From Sipunculus nudus (taxonomy: Eukaryota > Annelida > Sipuncula > Golfingiida > Sipunculidae), in NCBI GenBank assembly GCA_026874595.1, contig JAPPUL010000084.1, positions 733,001-797,000 of the forward strand: 64,000 nt of DNA, in the 5' to 3' direction. The notes under the pieces are model-generated. The model was given only the letters and a program-made list of their open reading frames with translations, made no database searches and was not told the origin of the DNA. Numbering within the stretch: position 1 is the stretch's first letter; each line of letters opens with the position of its first letter. Of this stretch, positions 9,033 through 20,218 are shown piece after piece. The position numbers were made by a program, and so were the translations under genes.

Positions 9033-10018
9033 TTTATTTCCCTATATTTTGTAATATTTTATTGGTGCTAAAAGCCACTACAAAATCTTTTTTAGATACT
9101 AATCCAAGAGTCTTAGATTTTTGTAATAATTTAAAGATTCTGTTTAAAGGAAGTTTTTGCTCTTTTGCGGTTTAATGCCCTTTAAAAGGCTTTTTTAAAA
9201 AGCTTTTAGAGCAAATATGCCCTTTGCAAAGAGAACTTCCTTATTTATAGCTTTTATTATTTTGGGAATAGATTTTTGTGTGGATATCCATACAGTAGGG
9301 ACAAGATTTGTTAACCTTATAATCTGATATATAAGCTTTTATAAAAAGCTTGTAGTTAATCATCTAAAGCTCCCTACTAAAAGATATTTATAGTAACTGT
9401 GGCTACTATTTATGCTTTAAGTATTTTTATATTTACCTTTTAAAAGGTTTTATTTTAGTTTTTTACAAGATAAATCTATGCGATTAGATTGTCAAGTATT
9501 AATTATTTTTTTTAACAATCAAAACATAAACAATATCGTCTTTTATATTAGGTATATTTTAAAGTGGGGAAAGGCCTTTTTAATAAAGACAATTTATAAA
9601 AGCTTATCTTCTATCAAAGATAGAGGTAGGTTATTTATAAATATAATGCAGAACATAAATCACAAGCCAAGATAGGTGCAAGTAGATTTTCTAATGTAAG
9701 AATAGCTCTTAATTATTTTGCCTATCTTAATTATTTTGCTTATCTTAGCTCTTGTCCACAAATACTTAAAGCTTTTTAAGGAAACATTATTTTGATTATT
9801 TTGATACAAAAAAGAAAAGTGTTGTAAAGAAATATACCAGCCTCTAATATATTATTTTTTTGCTTATATCCCTACTATATAAAAAAAGTTATTTTTAATA
9901 CGGAATGTAGGCAAAAACGTCAAAGTTGTATTTTGTATGGATTTTGATGAATTCTTGTCTTAAGAAGTTAATTTTATATCCTATTAAAAAGGTTCTTTAC
10001 AACATATTGTCTAAGATT
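9033..10018. other. gene-poor 986-bp intergenic region
   Basis: Divergent region between cysH and cinA, so it should carry both promoters. It is very AT-rich. I found no convincing gene. The longest open stretch on the plus strand (9478-9675) lacks a ribosome binding site and family features. It contains a nested palindrome (9147-9242) and a tandem duplication around 9708-9746 (CTTAATTATTTTGC units). It may be the remains of lost genes. Confidence 0.6.
9147..9242. repeat. nested inverted repeat (96 bp)
   Basis: Outer arms AAGGAAGTT (9147-9155) and AACTTCCTT (9234-9242) pair perfectly. Inside them TTTGCTC (9156-9162) pairs with GAGCAAA (9209-9215), and an A/T-rich hairpin around AAAGGCTTTTTT/AAAAAGCTTTT forms the centre. 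It could be a structured RNA, a leader element of cysH (it lies 115-210 bp upstream, antisense view) or a small mobile remnant. I cannot tell which. Confidence 0.55.
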
Positions 10019-11260
10019 ATGCAGTGTCATATCCTTACAATCGGTAATGAGCTCCTAAACGGAGACATTAGCGATACCAATTCTCAATACTTACAAGAGC
10101 AATTATCTCCTATCTCTATACCCACTATGAAAATAGCTATTCTTCCCGACAAAGTCCAAAATATTAAAAATGAGATTATTCAAAGTATAAAACAAAACGT
10201 TAACTATATATTTATAACAGGTGGACTTGGGCCTACTGAAGATGATATTACTCGAAATGCCATTGCCCTTGCCATAAATAAAAAACTTGTTAAAAGCCAT
10301 CCTGAACTTACAAAGCTTAAACAAAAGTTGAATACTAAAACCATTTCCAAAACTCAAGAACGTCAAGTATTCTTCCCCTTAAATACAACCATTATTGAAA
10401 ACGATAGAGGTACTGCTCAGGGCATTTATATAGTACATGAGAATTCACATATCTTTGCTATGCCCGGTGTTCCTTTTGAAATGAAGCATATGTTTGAAAA
10501 CAATATTATACCTTTAATTAAAGGAAGTCCCATAAATAGAAGACGCCTTGTTGTAAAAACATTTGGCATTGGCGAATCTACTCTTAATAACATAATCAAA
10601 GATAAGATAATTAAAGGCTTTAAAGACATATCTTTTGAAATCACAGCAGCATTTGATGGCGTTCGTATAAAAATATATTCTAACTCTAATAGCCTTTCTA
10701 ATACCCTTTCTAAATCTTCTTTTGATAAACTTGCCATAATAAAGTCAGCGTGTTGTAAAGAGCTTGGTAAACACATTTATGCCTTTGACCAAGAAAGTAT
10801 GCAAAGCAATTTATATAAAATTCTAACTGCAAAAAAGCTTACTCTATCAACCGTAGAATCCTGTACAGGAGGGCTTGCTGGAGCCTATCTTACAGACTAT
10901 CCTGGAAGCTCTTCCTTTTTTAAAGGCTGTATTGTTGCTTACTCAAATGAGATAAAAGAACAAGTTGTTAAAGTTGATAAAGACATTTTAGTAAAACATG
11001 GTGCGGTTAGTAGCGAAGTTGCAATTGAGCTTGCCAAAAATGGTAAAAAGATTTTACAAAGCGATATTTGCGTTGCTATAACAGGCATAGCAGGGCCTGG
11101 AGCAGACGATACACAAAAAGAGATCGGAAGCGTCTTTTTTGCTCTTATAAAAAAAGATAATACTATTATTTCAAAGTTTATGCACTTCCAAGGTGATAGA
11201 CAGTTAATACGTAAAAAAGCCGCCTTCTTTGCTCTTAACTTAATTAGAACATCTACCTAA
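10019..11260 (+). CDS. cinA: CinA family nicotinamide mononucleotide deamidase
   Basis: 413 residues from the ATG at 10019. N-terminal MoCF-like domain (HILTIGNELLNGD, ITGGLGPTEDD, and MPGVPFEM near residue 150). C-terminal PncC amidase domain (STVESCTGGL, GAVSSEVA, ITGIAGPG). The family deamidates NMN and hydrolyses ADP-ribose in pyridine nucleotide salvage. The frame is open upstream to 9926, but the conserved protein starts at 10019, so the longer start is rejected. No clear ribosome binding site is visible. Confidence 0.92.
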   Translation: MQCHILTIGNELLNGDISDTNSQYLQEQLSPISIPTMKIAILPDKVQNIKNEIIQSIKQNVNYIFITGGLGPTEDDITRNAIALAINKKLVKSHPELTKLKQKLNTKTISKTQERQVFFPLNTTIIENDRGTAQGIYIVHENSHIFAMPGVPFEMKHMFENNIIPLIKGSPINRRRLVVKTFGIGESTLNNIIKDKIIKGFKDISFEITAAFDGVRIKIYSNSNSLSNTLSKSSFDKLAIIKSACCKELGKHIYAFDQESMQSNLYKILTAKKLTLSTVESCTGGLAGAYLTDYPGSSSFFKGCIVAYSNEIKEQVVKVDKDILVKHGAVSSEVAIELAKNGKKILQSDICVAITGIAGPGADDTQKEIGSVFFALIKKDNTIISKFMHFQGDRQLIRKKAAFFALNLIRTST

Positions 11261-11395
11261 ATACTCTCTAAAAGACAAAGCACTATAAAAAAAAAGTTAA
11301 AAAAGGTTTATCAGTTTATACTTTCATGAACTTTATTAGATTAATATGTACATCTAAAACAATGTATTTAAAAGCTATGTATTAAGGGAAAGAAA

Positions 11396-14300
11396 ATGCC
11401 AAAACGCACTGATATTAAATCTATACTAATAATAGGGGCTGGTCCTATTGTGATAGGACAAGCGTGTGAATTTGATTATTCAGGTTCACAAGCTTGTAAG
11501 GCTCTTCGTGAGGAAGGTTATCGGGTCGTACTTATAAATTCAAATCCCGCAACCATAATGACAGATCCTAATATGGCGGATGCAACCTACATAGAACCAA
11601 TTAATAAAGAGATTATAGAAAAAGTGATTGCAAAAGAAAGACCAGATGCCCTACTACCAACATTAGGCGGCCAAACAGCTCTAAACAACGCTTTAGAACT
11701 TGCTAAAAGCAAAGTACTTGAAAAGTATAACGTGGAAATGATAGGCGTAAATATAGACTCAATTGAGAAAGCCGAAGATAGAAACAAATTTAAAAGCCAA
11801 ATGACAAAAATAGGCATCCCAACTCCTAAAAGCTCAACTGCAAAGAGCTTAGATGAAGGTTTTAGAATATCAAAGGAAATAGGCTATCCGCTGGTGATAA
11901 GACCGTCTTTCACACTGGGCGGAACAGGAGGCAGTATAGCATATAACAAAGAGGAGTTTGCACTACTTGCCAAACGAGGTCTTTACGAAAGTCCGGTAAG
12001 TGAGATATTGATTGAGGAGTCAGTTGTTGGATGGAAGGAATATGAGCTTGAGGTAATGCGAGACAAAGCAGACAATGTGGTAATAATCTGTTCTATAGAG
12101 AACTTTGATGCTATGGGCATCCATACTGGTGATAGTATAACGGTTGCCCCACAACAAACCTTGTCTGACAAAGAGTATCAAAAGCTAAGAAACTATAGCA
12201 TAAAAATCATAAGGGCAATAGGCGTTGATACTGGGGGTTCTAATATACAATTTGCCATAAATCCAAAAGATGGCAGAGTAATAGTCATTGAGATGAACCC
12301 TCGTGTTTCAAGGTCAAGTGCACTTGCCTCAAAAGCAACAGGTTTTCCTATTGCTAAAATAGCCGCCAAACTCGCTGTTGGATATACTCTCGACGAACTT
12401 TATAATGACATAACAAAAAAAACGAAAGCAGCATTTGAGCCAACTCTAGATTACTGCGTTGTTAAAATACCAAGATGGTCATTCGAAAAGTTTCCAAATG
12501 CAAGTAATAAGTTATCAATACAAATGAAGTCTGTTGGCGAGGTTATGGCAATTGGCCGTACTTTTAAAGAAAGTTTTCAAAAGGCTATTCGCTCACTTGA
12601 AAATGGTAAAAGCGGGTTTGTAAATAAGCTTTTTGATAAACTTAAGGACTATAGCGAGGATGAGAAAAAGAGTTTGCGGGAGGAGCTTATCCCATTACTT
12701 AGCTTTGCAGACCCAGATAGAATATTTTATATAAAGGACGCATTTGGAATAGGTTTTAGTAAAGAAGAGATATATGAGTATAGTAAGATAGATTTATGGT
12801 TTTTGAATCAGCTTAAGGGACTTGATGAGTTTGAGACAAAGCTTTATAAACCGCTTTTTAATTATACAAAAGAGTTAATGCGTGAGGCAAAACGAAAAGG
12901 CTTTTCCGACAAACAAATCTCAGATTATACAAACTCAAGTGAGAAGGAGGTTCGGAAGTATCGAAAAGAGCTTGGAATAATACCTACCTATAAGGTAGTA
13001 GACACATGCGCAGGCGAGTTTGAATCATATACTCCATACTTTTATTCATGCTACGAAGAAGAGGATGAATACTTAAATACAAAGATAGCAGATAAAAAGG
13101 TTTTGATAATAGGAAGTGGCCCAAACCGAATAGGACAAGGAGTTGAGTTTGACTATCTTTGTGTGCAAGCATCCTATGCCTTAAGAGAGGCAGGTTATGG
13201 CAGTATAATGGTAAACTCAAATCCCGAAACCGTATCAACCGACTACGACACCTCAGACACATTATATTTTGAACCCCTAACCACAGAAGACATTTTAAAT
13301 ATATACGAAAGAGAAAAGCCACAAGGAGTAATAGTCCAGCTTGGCGGTCAAACACCTTTAAACTTATCAAACGAGCTTGAGGGTTACGGGATAAATATAT
13401 TCGGAACCTCAACAGAGTCAATAAAGGAAACTGAAGACCGAAACCGCTTTAAAGGCTTATTACAAAAACTTAAACTATTGCAGCCAATAAATGATATAGC
13501 ATTTAGCAAAGACGAGTTACTAAAAAAGGCAAACACCATATCCTACCCTCTGGTAATAAGGCCCTCATACGTACTAGGAGGTCGGGCAATGGAGATTGTA
13601 TATAGCCAGGAACAACTTGAAGGCTATACAAAACAAATAATAAAGGAGGATATAGGCTTTCCGATTTTAATAGACAAGTTCTTACAAAATGCTATAGAAT
13701 TGGATATAGATGCCATATCAGACGGTTATGATACTATAATATGCGGAATAATGGAACATATTGAAGAGGCAGGTATTCACTCAGGCGACAGCGCTTGTAT
13801 ATTACCTCCTGTAAATATAAATGAAAAGTGCCTAAAAGAGCTTAAAGAGCAAACGCATAAAATAGCAAACGCTCTTAGTGTAAAAGGTTTTATAAATATA
13901 CAATACGCATTAAAAGAAGATAAGATATATATAATAGAAGCAAACCCAAGAGGCTCACGTACTATACCATTTGTAAGTAAAGCCAAAGGTGTTGCCTGGG
14001 CAAAGATTGCATGTTATGTTATACTTGGTAAAAGAATAAAAGATCTTAAAATAAAAAAACCAAAAACAAACTACATAGCAGTAAAAGAGGCAGTCTTACC
14101 ATTTAACAAATTCCCTGAAGAGGATGCAATACTAGGTCCTGAGATGCGTTCAACAGGCGAGGTAATGGGTATAGATAAACATTTTGGCAAAGCATTTGCA
14201 AAATCTCAAATAAGTCTTAATATGAACTTCCCAAGTCACGGTAATATTTTTATAAGCGTTGGCAAGCTAATGAAAGAACGTATCTTAGATGACATTAAAA

Positions 14301-14632
14301 AGCTTTATAAACTAGGTTTTAAAATATATGCAACAGAAGGAACAAAAACTTACTTAGCAACTCATAATATACCATCAGAACAAACAAATAAATTAGACGA
14401 AGGACGGCCTAATCTAATAGACCTATTAATAAACGATAGTATAAACTTAATAGTTAATAGCCCCGTAAGCCAAAAAGATGTAAAAGATGGTCAATACATA
14501 AGAAAGGCTGCTATAAAATACAATATACCATTAATAACAACAGCACGAGGATTTAGTGCATTAGTTAGCGGCATAGAAAAGATGAAAGATGAACAGCTTA
14601 GTGTAACTCCATTACAAGAGTTATTTCAATAA
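11396..14632 (+). CDS. carB: carbamoyl phosphate synthase large subunit CarB
   Basis: 1078 residues, full family length. Two homologous ATP-grasp halves are clear: [17 protein letters not shown] at the start and [15 protein letters not shown] near residue 560, each with its own NPETVS/NPATIM element. A C-terminal MGS-like allosteric domain follows from about residue 945. It makes carbamoyl phosphate for arginine and pyrimidines. argG lies at 58.4 kb; carA is not in the window. GGGAAAG before the ATG serves as ribosome binding site. The T-rich run just after the stop (14649-14661), next to the palindrome AAGTATACTT, could act as a terminator. Confidence 0.97.
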   Translation: MPKRTDIKSILIIGAGPIVIGQACEFDYSGSQACKALREEGYRVVLINSNPATIMTDPNMADATYIEPINKEIIEKVIAKERPDALLPTLGGQTALNNALELAKSKVLEKYNVEMIGVNIDSIEKAEDRNKFKSQMTKIGIPTPKSSTAKSLDEGFRISKEIGYPLVIRPSFTLGGTGGSIAYNKEEFALLAKRGLYESPVSEILIEESVVGWKEYELEVMRDKADNVVIICSIENFDAMGIHTGDSITVAPQQTLSDKEYQKLRNYSIKIIRAIGVDTGGSNIQFAINPKDGRVIVIEMNPRVSRSSALASKATGFPIAKIAAKLAVGYTLDELYNDITKKTKAAFEPTLDYCVVKIPRWSFEKFPNASNKLSIQMKSVGEVMAIGRTFKESFQKAIRSLENGKSGFVNKLFDKLKDYSEDEKKSLREELIPLLSFADPDRIFYIKDAFGIGFSKEEIYEYSKIDLWFLNQLKGLDEFETKLYKPLFNYTKELMREAKRKGFSDKQISDYTNSSEKEVRKYRKELGIIPTYKVVDTCAGEFESYTPYFYSCYEEEDEYLNTKIADKKVLIIGSGPNRIGQGVEFDYLCVQASYALREAGYGSIMVNSNPETVSTDYDTSDTLYFEPLTTEDILNIYEREKPQGVIVQLGGQTPLNLSNELEGYGINIFGTSTESIKETEDRNRFKGLLQKLKLLQPINDIAFSKDELLKKANTISYPLVIRPSYVLGGRAMEIVYSQEQLEGYTKQIIKEDIGFPILIDKFLQNAIELDIDAISDGYDTIICGIMEHIEEAGIHSGDSACILPPVNINEKCLKELKEQTHKIANALSVKGFINIQYALKEDKIYIIEANPRGSRTIPFVSKAKGVAWAKIACYVILGKRIKDLKIKKPKTNYIAVKEAVLPFNKFPEEDAILGPEMRSTGEVMGIDKHFGKAFAKSQISLNMNFPSHGNIFISVGKLMKERILDDIKKLYKLGFKIYATEGTKTYLATHNIPSEQTNKLDEGRPNLIDLLINDSINLIVNSPVSQKDVKDGQYIRKAAIKYNIPLITTARGFSALVSGIEKMKDEQLSVTPLQELFQ

Positions 14633-14715
14633 CTTAAAACAAGTATACTTTTTTTTTTTTTAAACTCCAAATTGTAACTACTGTGTTAAAAAAGCTAGGG
14701 ATAGCTTTTACTAAT

Positions 14716-16119
14716 ATGAGGAATATATTAAATATATTATATATATTTATAGTAGTATATATAACCAGCTTATTACTTGTAAGCTGCTATTATGATGGTC
14801 TTAACACTATAATATACCCAGCCCCACCTAAAATCGAAACAAATGACTCATGTAAAGCCCCCTATTCAAGCTACACCACGGTAAAGAACCAAATAGAACT
14901 TAATGACGCTCTACAAAATAATCTAAATCATTGTTTAGTAGCTGATATAGTAATTGACATAAGCACATGGAAACAAATTCCTAAGTTTAGTGGACATCTT
15001 TATGGAAACAGCAAAACTTTAACCATTAATACAGGAACTACTACTAATTACATCCCTCTAATAAATGTTATAGACTCAAGTGGTAATATAGAAAGTATAT
15101 CTATTGCTGTTAATGCTTTAATTGAGTCAAATAGCAATACTGCTTTACTCGGATTTAAAAACGAGGGGAAAATAAAGGATATAAGACTAGTTGGCAATGG
15201 ACAATTAAGTGGAACTGGCTATGTCGGAGGACTTGTTTCCATTAATGCTAATCATATAGAAAATATAACTTCGAATATAAAAGTTGTCAGTAAGGGAGGC
15301 TCTTCTGATAATGATGTTGGAGGTCTTGTTTCCATTAATGAGAATAATGGGGTAATAGAAAACTCCTCTATAGGCAATACTGCTATCGTTAACCGAGGCA
15401 AAGGCCACCTAGGCGCAATAGCAGGAGAGAACAAAGGCTCTATAATAAAATGCAAAGTAATAAATACTGAGATTGAATTTGGGTTTGAAATAGAAAACGT
15501 AGGTGGTATAGCAGGAGCAAATCAAGGCTCTATTATACTATCAGCCTCTAAAACAAATATAAAACCTATACAACAAGCAACACTAACCAAAAATGTAAAT
15601 ATAGGAGGACTTGTTGGGCTAAATAACAACAAGATAGAAAAATCATACGCTAATAAGCCTATTATTGAATTATCTGATGTAGATAGTGCAGCACAAATAC
15701 ATGCAGGAGGGCTGGTTGGATATAATACAGAAGGAACTATACTATATTCTTATGCCTCAAATACAAATTTCAATGCCAAGATATCTAACAGTCTACTTGC
15801 TGGTGGCTTAGTTGGATATTTCTATAAAGGTACAATTACAGAATCTTATGCTGCTTTTACAAGTGCATCAAATAGTAATAATATAGGTAACGTTATAGGA
15901 AAAATAAATACGCAAGATACCAGTATGACAAATGTATTCAGTCATCTTGTATCAAACCCTCAGCTTCAAATAATCGGAGTAGGAACAAACACCGACATAA
16001 TATCACAAGACCTAACAAGTACTGCAAGCTTACCTAATGACTTTACAAGTTCAATATGGGAATACGCTAAAGCCTCAAATTATAACTTACCAACACTAAT
16101 AGATAATCCTCACCAATAG
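14716..16119 (+). CDS. GLUG-repeat lipoprotein 1
   Basis: 467 residues from the ATG at 14716 (a GTG at 14683 would add 11). The start at 14716 gives a compact signal peptide ending in the lipobox LLVSC; neither start has a good ribosome binding site. The body contains about seven GLUG-type repeats (GGLVx(I/G)N, e.g. VGGLVSIN, VGGIAGAN, AGGLVGYN), which predict a surface beta-helix. The N-terminal region matches its neighbour at 16326 (C..GLNT just after the lipid Cys, then a FSG(H/T)(L/F)YG segment). These are probably outer-surface adhesin-like proteins. The function is unknown. Confidence 0.8.
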   Translation: MRNILNILYIFIVVYITSLLLVSCYYDGLNTIIYPAPPKIETNDSCKAPYSSYTTVKNQIELNDALQNNLNHCLVADIVIDISTWKQIPKFSGHLYGNSKTLTINTGTTTNYIPLINVIDSSGNIESISIAVNALIESNSNTALLGFKNEGKIKDIRLVGNGQLSGTGYVGGLVSINANHIENITSNIKVVSKGGSSDNDVGGLVSINENNGVIENSSIGNTAIVNRGKGHLGAIAGENKGSIIKCKVINTEIEFGFEIENVGGIAGANQGSIILSASKTNIKPIQQATLTKNVNIGGLVGLNNNKIEKSYANKPIIELSDVDSAAQIHAGGLVGYNTEGTILYSYASNTNFNAKISNSLLAGGLVGYFYKGTITESYAAFTSASNSNNIGNVIGKINTQDTSMTNVFSHLVSNPQLQIIGVGTNTDIISQDLTSTASLPNDFTSSIWEYAKASNYNLPTLIDNPHQ

Positions 16120-16325
16120 ACGCTACTTTCCTAAGTAATACTACTCTCCTCTTCTAATCATATCCTAAAACTAAAAACTGATATCCTAAAACTAAAAAAA
16201 AAAATCATATCGTAAAAACAAACTCTCCTATGCTTTATAAGACTCAAGTTAAACCCCCCGCCATTAAACCCCCCAAGTAGGTGTTAATACTAGTGACGCT
16301 CAAAGACAATCAATAGAGGAAAGTT

Positions 16326-18152
16326 ATGACTAAAAAAAATATAGTACGATTACTACCATTACTATTTGTTATATTTTCAATGTTCTCATGTTATGGAATG
16401 GGTTTAAATACGTTATACATACCAGGTGATCCTTCTATAAGCCAAGCAGTGGATTGTAGTAGTGAAGCTGCAACTAAAATATCAACTGCCCAAGAGCTTG
16501 CAGCAATGGGTTCAGAAACATACTGCTTAACAAAAGATATAACAATTAAAGACTGGCGGACTAAAGGAGAGTTTTCCGGCACCTTTTATGGTCAAAATAA
16601 AACCATAAAAATAACGACGATACAAGGAAATAGTTTTATAGATACCATAGTCCAAAGAGGGCAATTCAAGGACGTAAATATAGACATAGAATCAATAAAC
16701 GCTACAGGCTCATTAGCTACTCTTGCAAGACAAAACGATGGGCAGATATCTAATGTATCTATAAAAATAACCAATCAGCTTACCTCAACAAACGATATAG
16801 GCGGCTTTGTACACACTAATAATGGTACAATAACAAATTCAAAAGCCAGCATCTCAAAAATACATGCCAAGCAGGGAACAAGAAATATAGTAGTCATTGG
16901 AGGGTTTGCCGCAATTAATAAAGGCAATTTAAACGGAGTTGCTCTACAAAGACATCCTAACTCATCCTCAAATCTACCTTTAATAAGTGCAGAAAGTAAT
17001 ATAGCAGATAGTTTAGTAGGGGGCCTTGTTGGCGAGAATTTCGGCACTATGAAAGATCTATCAGTTGAAAATATATCTGTAGAGGGAACTGGTAACATAG
17101 GAGGCCTTGTTGGCTCTAACCAGGGAAAGATATCCTTAATATCAGTAAAGATAGATAAAGTAAGCGGTAGCGGCAACGTAGGCGGACTTGTTGGACACAA
17201 TACAAATGAAATAGCGACTGTAACATTAAGTCTAAACTCTCTAATTGGCAGCGGCAACGTAGGAGGCCTTGTTGGAAAGAATAGCGGGCGATCTATAAAC
17301 AACTGCAATGTAAATGTACAAATGATAAGTAGAAACGTAACATATTCGGATATAGATGCTATAGGAGGGCTTGTTGGGCACAACTCCGGAGACATTACTA
17401 AATCTAACGTATCATATGTAAATATTGCCTATCCTAATGTATCTGGACCAGTATCTGGAGGGAATATGGGTTCAATACCTACTTTCATATGGAGCATGCC
17501 TGCCCACATAGGAGGACTTGTAGGTTCACAAGTTGGTGGAAAAATAAAAACGAGCAAGGCACAAGGGAAGATAGATATTAAAGAAAGCTATAATCCTTCT
17601 AGAAGCTACAGTCCTACGTCTACGCAAAGTGGCTCATCGTATATAGGTGGCTTTGTAGGTAAAAACCATAATGATAATACAATAGAAGAAAGCTATTCTG
17701 CTGTAGACATAGCCTATAAAAGAGGATACCTATACATAGGTGGCTTTGCAGGCGCATCAACTGACAATACAAAAATAGCAAATGCCTATTCAACTGGGAA
17801 TCTGAAAGGCAAAGGCTCTTCAGTCCGATCATATTATATAGGCGGCTTTACAGGCCTATTTTCAGGAGCAAGCTTATCTCACGCCTATACTAATAGTATA
17901 ATCACAGATACATCAACATCATACTCTAAGATACAAGGAGATTTTGCAGGACTCCTTGCTACTAATGGCGCTCTAACAAAATGTTACACAAGGGAGAGCT
18001 TAAATCAAAATGTACGTCCTCAGTACGGCATAACTAGTATAAAAGTAGATAGAAATGGAAAGCCTCATTCAACACAAAAGTGGACTCAATTACCAACATC
18101 AAAATGGAAGATTATCGCAGGAGCATGGCCTACTTTAGTAAATAATCCATAA
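16326..18152 (+). CDS. GLUG-repeat lipoprotein 2
   Basis: 608 residues. The signal peptide ends in MFSC with the lipid Cys at about residue 22, then GLNTLYIPG, an N-terminal domain with FSGTFYGQNKTI, and about eleven GLUG repeats (VGGLVGEN, IGGLVGSN, VGGLVGHN, IGGFAGAS). The repeats predict a long right-handed beta-solenoid anchored to the outer membrane. AGAGGAAAG before the ATG supports the start. It is the middle member of a paralogous run at 14.7-19.7 kb. An adhesin or matrix-binding role is a guess from the repeat type. Confidence 0.82.
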   Translation: MTKKNIVRLLPLLFVIFSMFSCYGMGLNTLYIPGDPSISQAVDCSSEAATKISTAQELAAMGSETYCLTKDITIKDWRTKGEFSGTFYGQNKTIKITTIQGNSFIDTIVQRGQFKDVNIDIESINATGSLATLARQNDGQISNVSIKITNQLTSTNDIGGFVHTNNGTITNSKASISKIHAKQGTRNIVVIGGFAAINKGNLNGVALQRHPNSSSNLPLISAESNIADSLVGGLVGENFGTMKDLSVENISVEGTGNIGGLVGSNQGKISLISVKIDKVSGSGNVGGLVGHNTNEIATVTLSLNSLIGSGNVGGLVGKNSGRSINNCNVNVQMISRNVTYSDIDAIGGLVGHNSGDITKSNVSYVNIAYPNVSGPVSGGNMGSIPTFIWSMPAHIGGLVGSQVGGKIKTSKAQGKIDIKESYNPSRSYSPTSTQSGSSYIGGFVGKNHNDNTIEESYSAVDIAYKRGYLYIGGFAGASTDNTKIANAYSTGNLKGKGSSVRSYYIGGFTGLFSGASLSHAYTNSIITDTSTSYSKIQGDFAGLLATNGALTKCYTRESLNQNVRPQYGITSIKVDRNGKPHSTQKWTQLPTSKWKIIAGAWPTLVNNP

Positions 18153-18162
18153 TAACCACATT

Positions 18163-18205
18163 CTTAATGCTCTTTATTGCCTTTCTCGCTTAGAAGAGCA
18201 TTAAG
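18163..18205 (+). terminator. 12-bp stem hairpin after GLUG gene 2
   Basis: CTTAATGCTCTT (18163-18174) pairs perfectly with AAGAGCATTAAG (18194-18205) around a 19-nt loop, 10 bp after the stop codon. There is no strong T run, so this may be a transcript-end stabiliser rather than a classic terminator. Confidence 0.55.
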
Positions 18206-18393
18206 TATATAGCTTCTTTATCATTGTCAAATACTAACAATTTTAGACAAACCTTTTTATATATCTTATAATAAGCACCATACTCTCCTACTTAGAACTA
18301 TAAAAAATATTGATTGTAAGCTCTTATGTGTTAAAAGTCATACTAGGAAATATAGTTTTTTATATAAAACAAAAGGAATGGCAATAAAATAGC

Positions 18394-18573
18394 ATGAGGA
18401 GAAAACATCTAAACACAAGCTTAATCTTAGCAGGACTTGTATTTCTACTTGCTAGTTCATTCATTGCAAGATGTATGAAGACTGAAGGTATAAATGCCCT
18501 TGGAAAAGACAAGATAAGTAAAGAAGTTTATAACATAAAGCTTAGGGCAAGGACAGAGCATACATCAAAATAG
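18394..18573 (+). CDS. mini lipoprotein between GLUG genes
   Basis: 59 codons. A signal peptide (MRRKHLNTSLILAGL...) ends with FIARC at residue 27, then CMKTEGINALGKDK and a short basic tail. The C...GINAL segment parallels C..GLNTI and CYGMGLNTL just after the lipid Cys of the two upstream GLUG proteins. It may be a truncated paralogue that kept only the export and anchor part, or a small lipoprotein in its own right. The rest of the 506-bp gap between the two GLUG genes holds only the hairpin at 18163. Confidence 0.5.
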   Translation: MRRKHLNTSLILAGLVFLLASSFIARCMKTEGINALGKDKISKEVYNIKLRARTEHTSK

Positions 18574-18658
18574 ATACTGTTTAAAAAGATGTTTAAAAAT
18601 TCGTACTGTCTATTAACAGATATAAATAAAAATAATCTAATAAATGAGAGTATAATTT

Positions 18659-19663
18659 ATGAAGACTAAGAAGAGGAATTATATAAAATTAATACTAATC
18701 ATAGCTATTGGAATACAGGCCATTTTATTTAATAGCTGTAGTTGTAAAAATAGTGCTCAAACAATACTTGAAGGAGATCCCACAAAGGATAAAACACAAG
18801 CCTGTAATGATCAAAATGCAACACTTATAAAGACAGTAGCTGACCTTGAAATAATAAAAGAAAATCTAAGTGGCTCTTACTGCCTTGTCAACAACTTGGA
18901 TGTAGGTGAATTTAAACCGATAGGAGATTCAGATAACCCTTTCACAGGACGCTTTGACGGTAATTACAAAGAGCTTCAAAACCTTAAGATTAATAGCATA
19001 GGAGAAAGTTATATAGGTCTTGTAGGACGCAATAGCGGATTAATAGAACGCCTTACTATTCGTGTAAACAGTATAGCAGGACAAAACAACGTAGGAAGCA
19101 TAGCAGGAGAGAATACAGGCACAGGCATAATAGAAAATGTACGCGCACTTGCAATGCTTGGAGCTGCTCCTAATACAAATAGCATAACTGCTACTGACAA
19201 CAATGCTGGAGGACTTGTTGGTACAAATAAAGGCACGATACGCGCTTCATACTCAGATGGTCTTATAATATCTGCTAAAAATACTGTTGGGGGACTTGTT
19301 GGCTACGCTCGTCCTTCTTCTATCCTAAAAGATTGCTACTCTGCAGGACAAATAAAGGCAGGGACTCCAAGCAATTTTGGAAGACTCATTGGAAGCGCAG
19401 AAAATGCAACTATAACAAGATGCTATACTACAACTCTATTTGACGCAACTCAAAATAATGGCATGAATGCTATTGGCAACAATACTCAAAGTACAATAGA
19501 AAACCTCTATTACAGCAATATTACAGGCGCAGGACCCTCTTGGGGAATAGGTCTTAAGCAAGAACAGATAACAAACACCTCATTCCCAAACAACTTCGAG
19601 ATAGAATGGAACATTAAAACAGCTTATTGGCCAACTTTAAAATGGGCTGATACTATAGATTAA
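18659..19663 (+). CDS. GLUG-repeat lipoprotein 3
   Basis: 334 residues. A signal peptide with a lipobox around NSC (Cys at about 27), an N-terminal domain with FTGRFDGNYKEL, then about four GLUG repeats (IGLVGRN, VGSIAGEN, AGGLVGTN, VGGLVGYA). It is shorter than its two upstream paralogues and has a divergent post-Cys sequence. The C-terminus ends in a WNIKTAYWPTLKW element, matching the W...WPTL ends of the other two proteins, so all three share a conserved terminal cap. Predicted location: outer surface. Confidence 0.78.
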   Translation: MKTKKRNYIKLILIIAIGIQAILFNSCSCKNSAQTILEGDPTKDKTQACNDQNATLIKTVADLEIIKENLSGSYCLVNNLDVGEFKPIGDSDNPFTGRFDGNYKELQNLKINSIGESYIGLVGRNSGLIERLTIRVNSIAGQNNVGSIAGENTGTGIIENVRALAMLGAAPNTNSITATDNNAGGLVGTNKGTIRASYSDGLIISAKNTVGGLVGYARPSSILKDCYSAGQIKAGTPSNFGRLIGSAENATITRCYTTTLFDATQNNGMNAIGNNTQSTIENLYYSNITGAGPSWGIGLKQEQITNTSFPNNFEIEWNIKTAYWPTLKWADTID

Positions 19664-20218
19664 TACACAATATCAAAAATAGCAACATAAAAGCTCCTTT
19701 GCAAAAATATGACTTTAAAAGACCATATAAGTTTTAATACTACATCACTAAAAAACTACATTCCTTTGCATACATTATCTTTCCATACTCAAAATAACAT
19801 CTACTCCAAAATTAACCCCTACATTAAGAAAACATAGATATAAATCCCACTTTTACAATATTAGACGATTGCATATCATATATAAGGTGTTATATCTTGT
19901 AAGCTATTTTTGAGGGGAAAAAGATAAGATAATCATATAACACATAATGAAAAAATAATTCAGAATAAATAACAAATAAATAATCGCTAACAATATACTT
20001 GTTTAAGCGTTATTAACAGTTAACTCTATGCTAAACTGACTCTTAGAAAAAGATATTTATACAAAGATAAACAGATAGTTAAAACAAATATTCTAATTAA
20101 AGTATGATATATCTATAAACGAAAATGAACTTGTAAAAGAATAATATTAATATAGCTTAAGACATATTAGTAAATAACAATAAAATGTTTTATTAAACAT
20201 TAACTAAGGAGTGCTACT
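19664..20218. other. 555-bp AT-rich gap
   Basis: I see no open frame with coding character, no RNA gene and no strong hairpin here. A good ribosome binding site (AAGGAG, 20206-20211) at its right end serves the next gene. Confidence 0.5.

Noticed and set aside
9478-9675. 65-codon open frame in the cysH-cinA gap
   Set aside because: No ribosome binding site, hydrophobic AT-driven composition and no family features.
9926-10018. Longer N-terminus for CinA
   Set aside because: The conserved MoCF-like domain begins at the ATG 10019; the upstream 31 residues do not match the family.
16775-17395. 206-codon open frame opposite GLUG gene 2
   Set aside because: Its TRPPT repeats mirror the GLUG repeats on the other strand; no independent support.
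20206-20216. CIRCE-like half site (GAGTGCTA)
   Set aside because: Only one half present, and it overlaps the ribosome binding site of a non-heat-shock gene.
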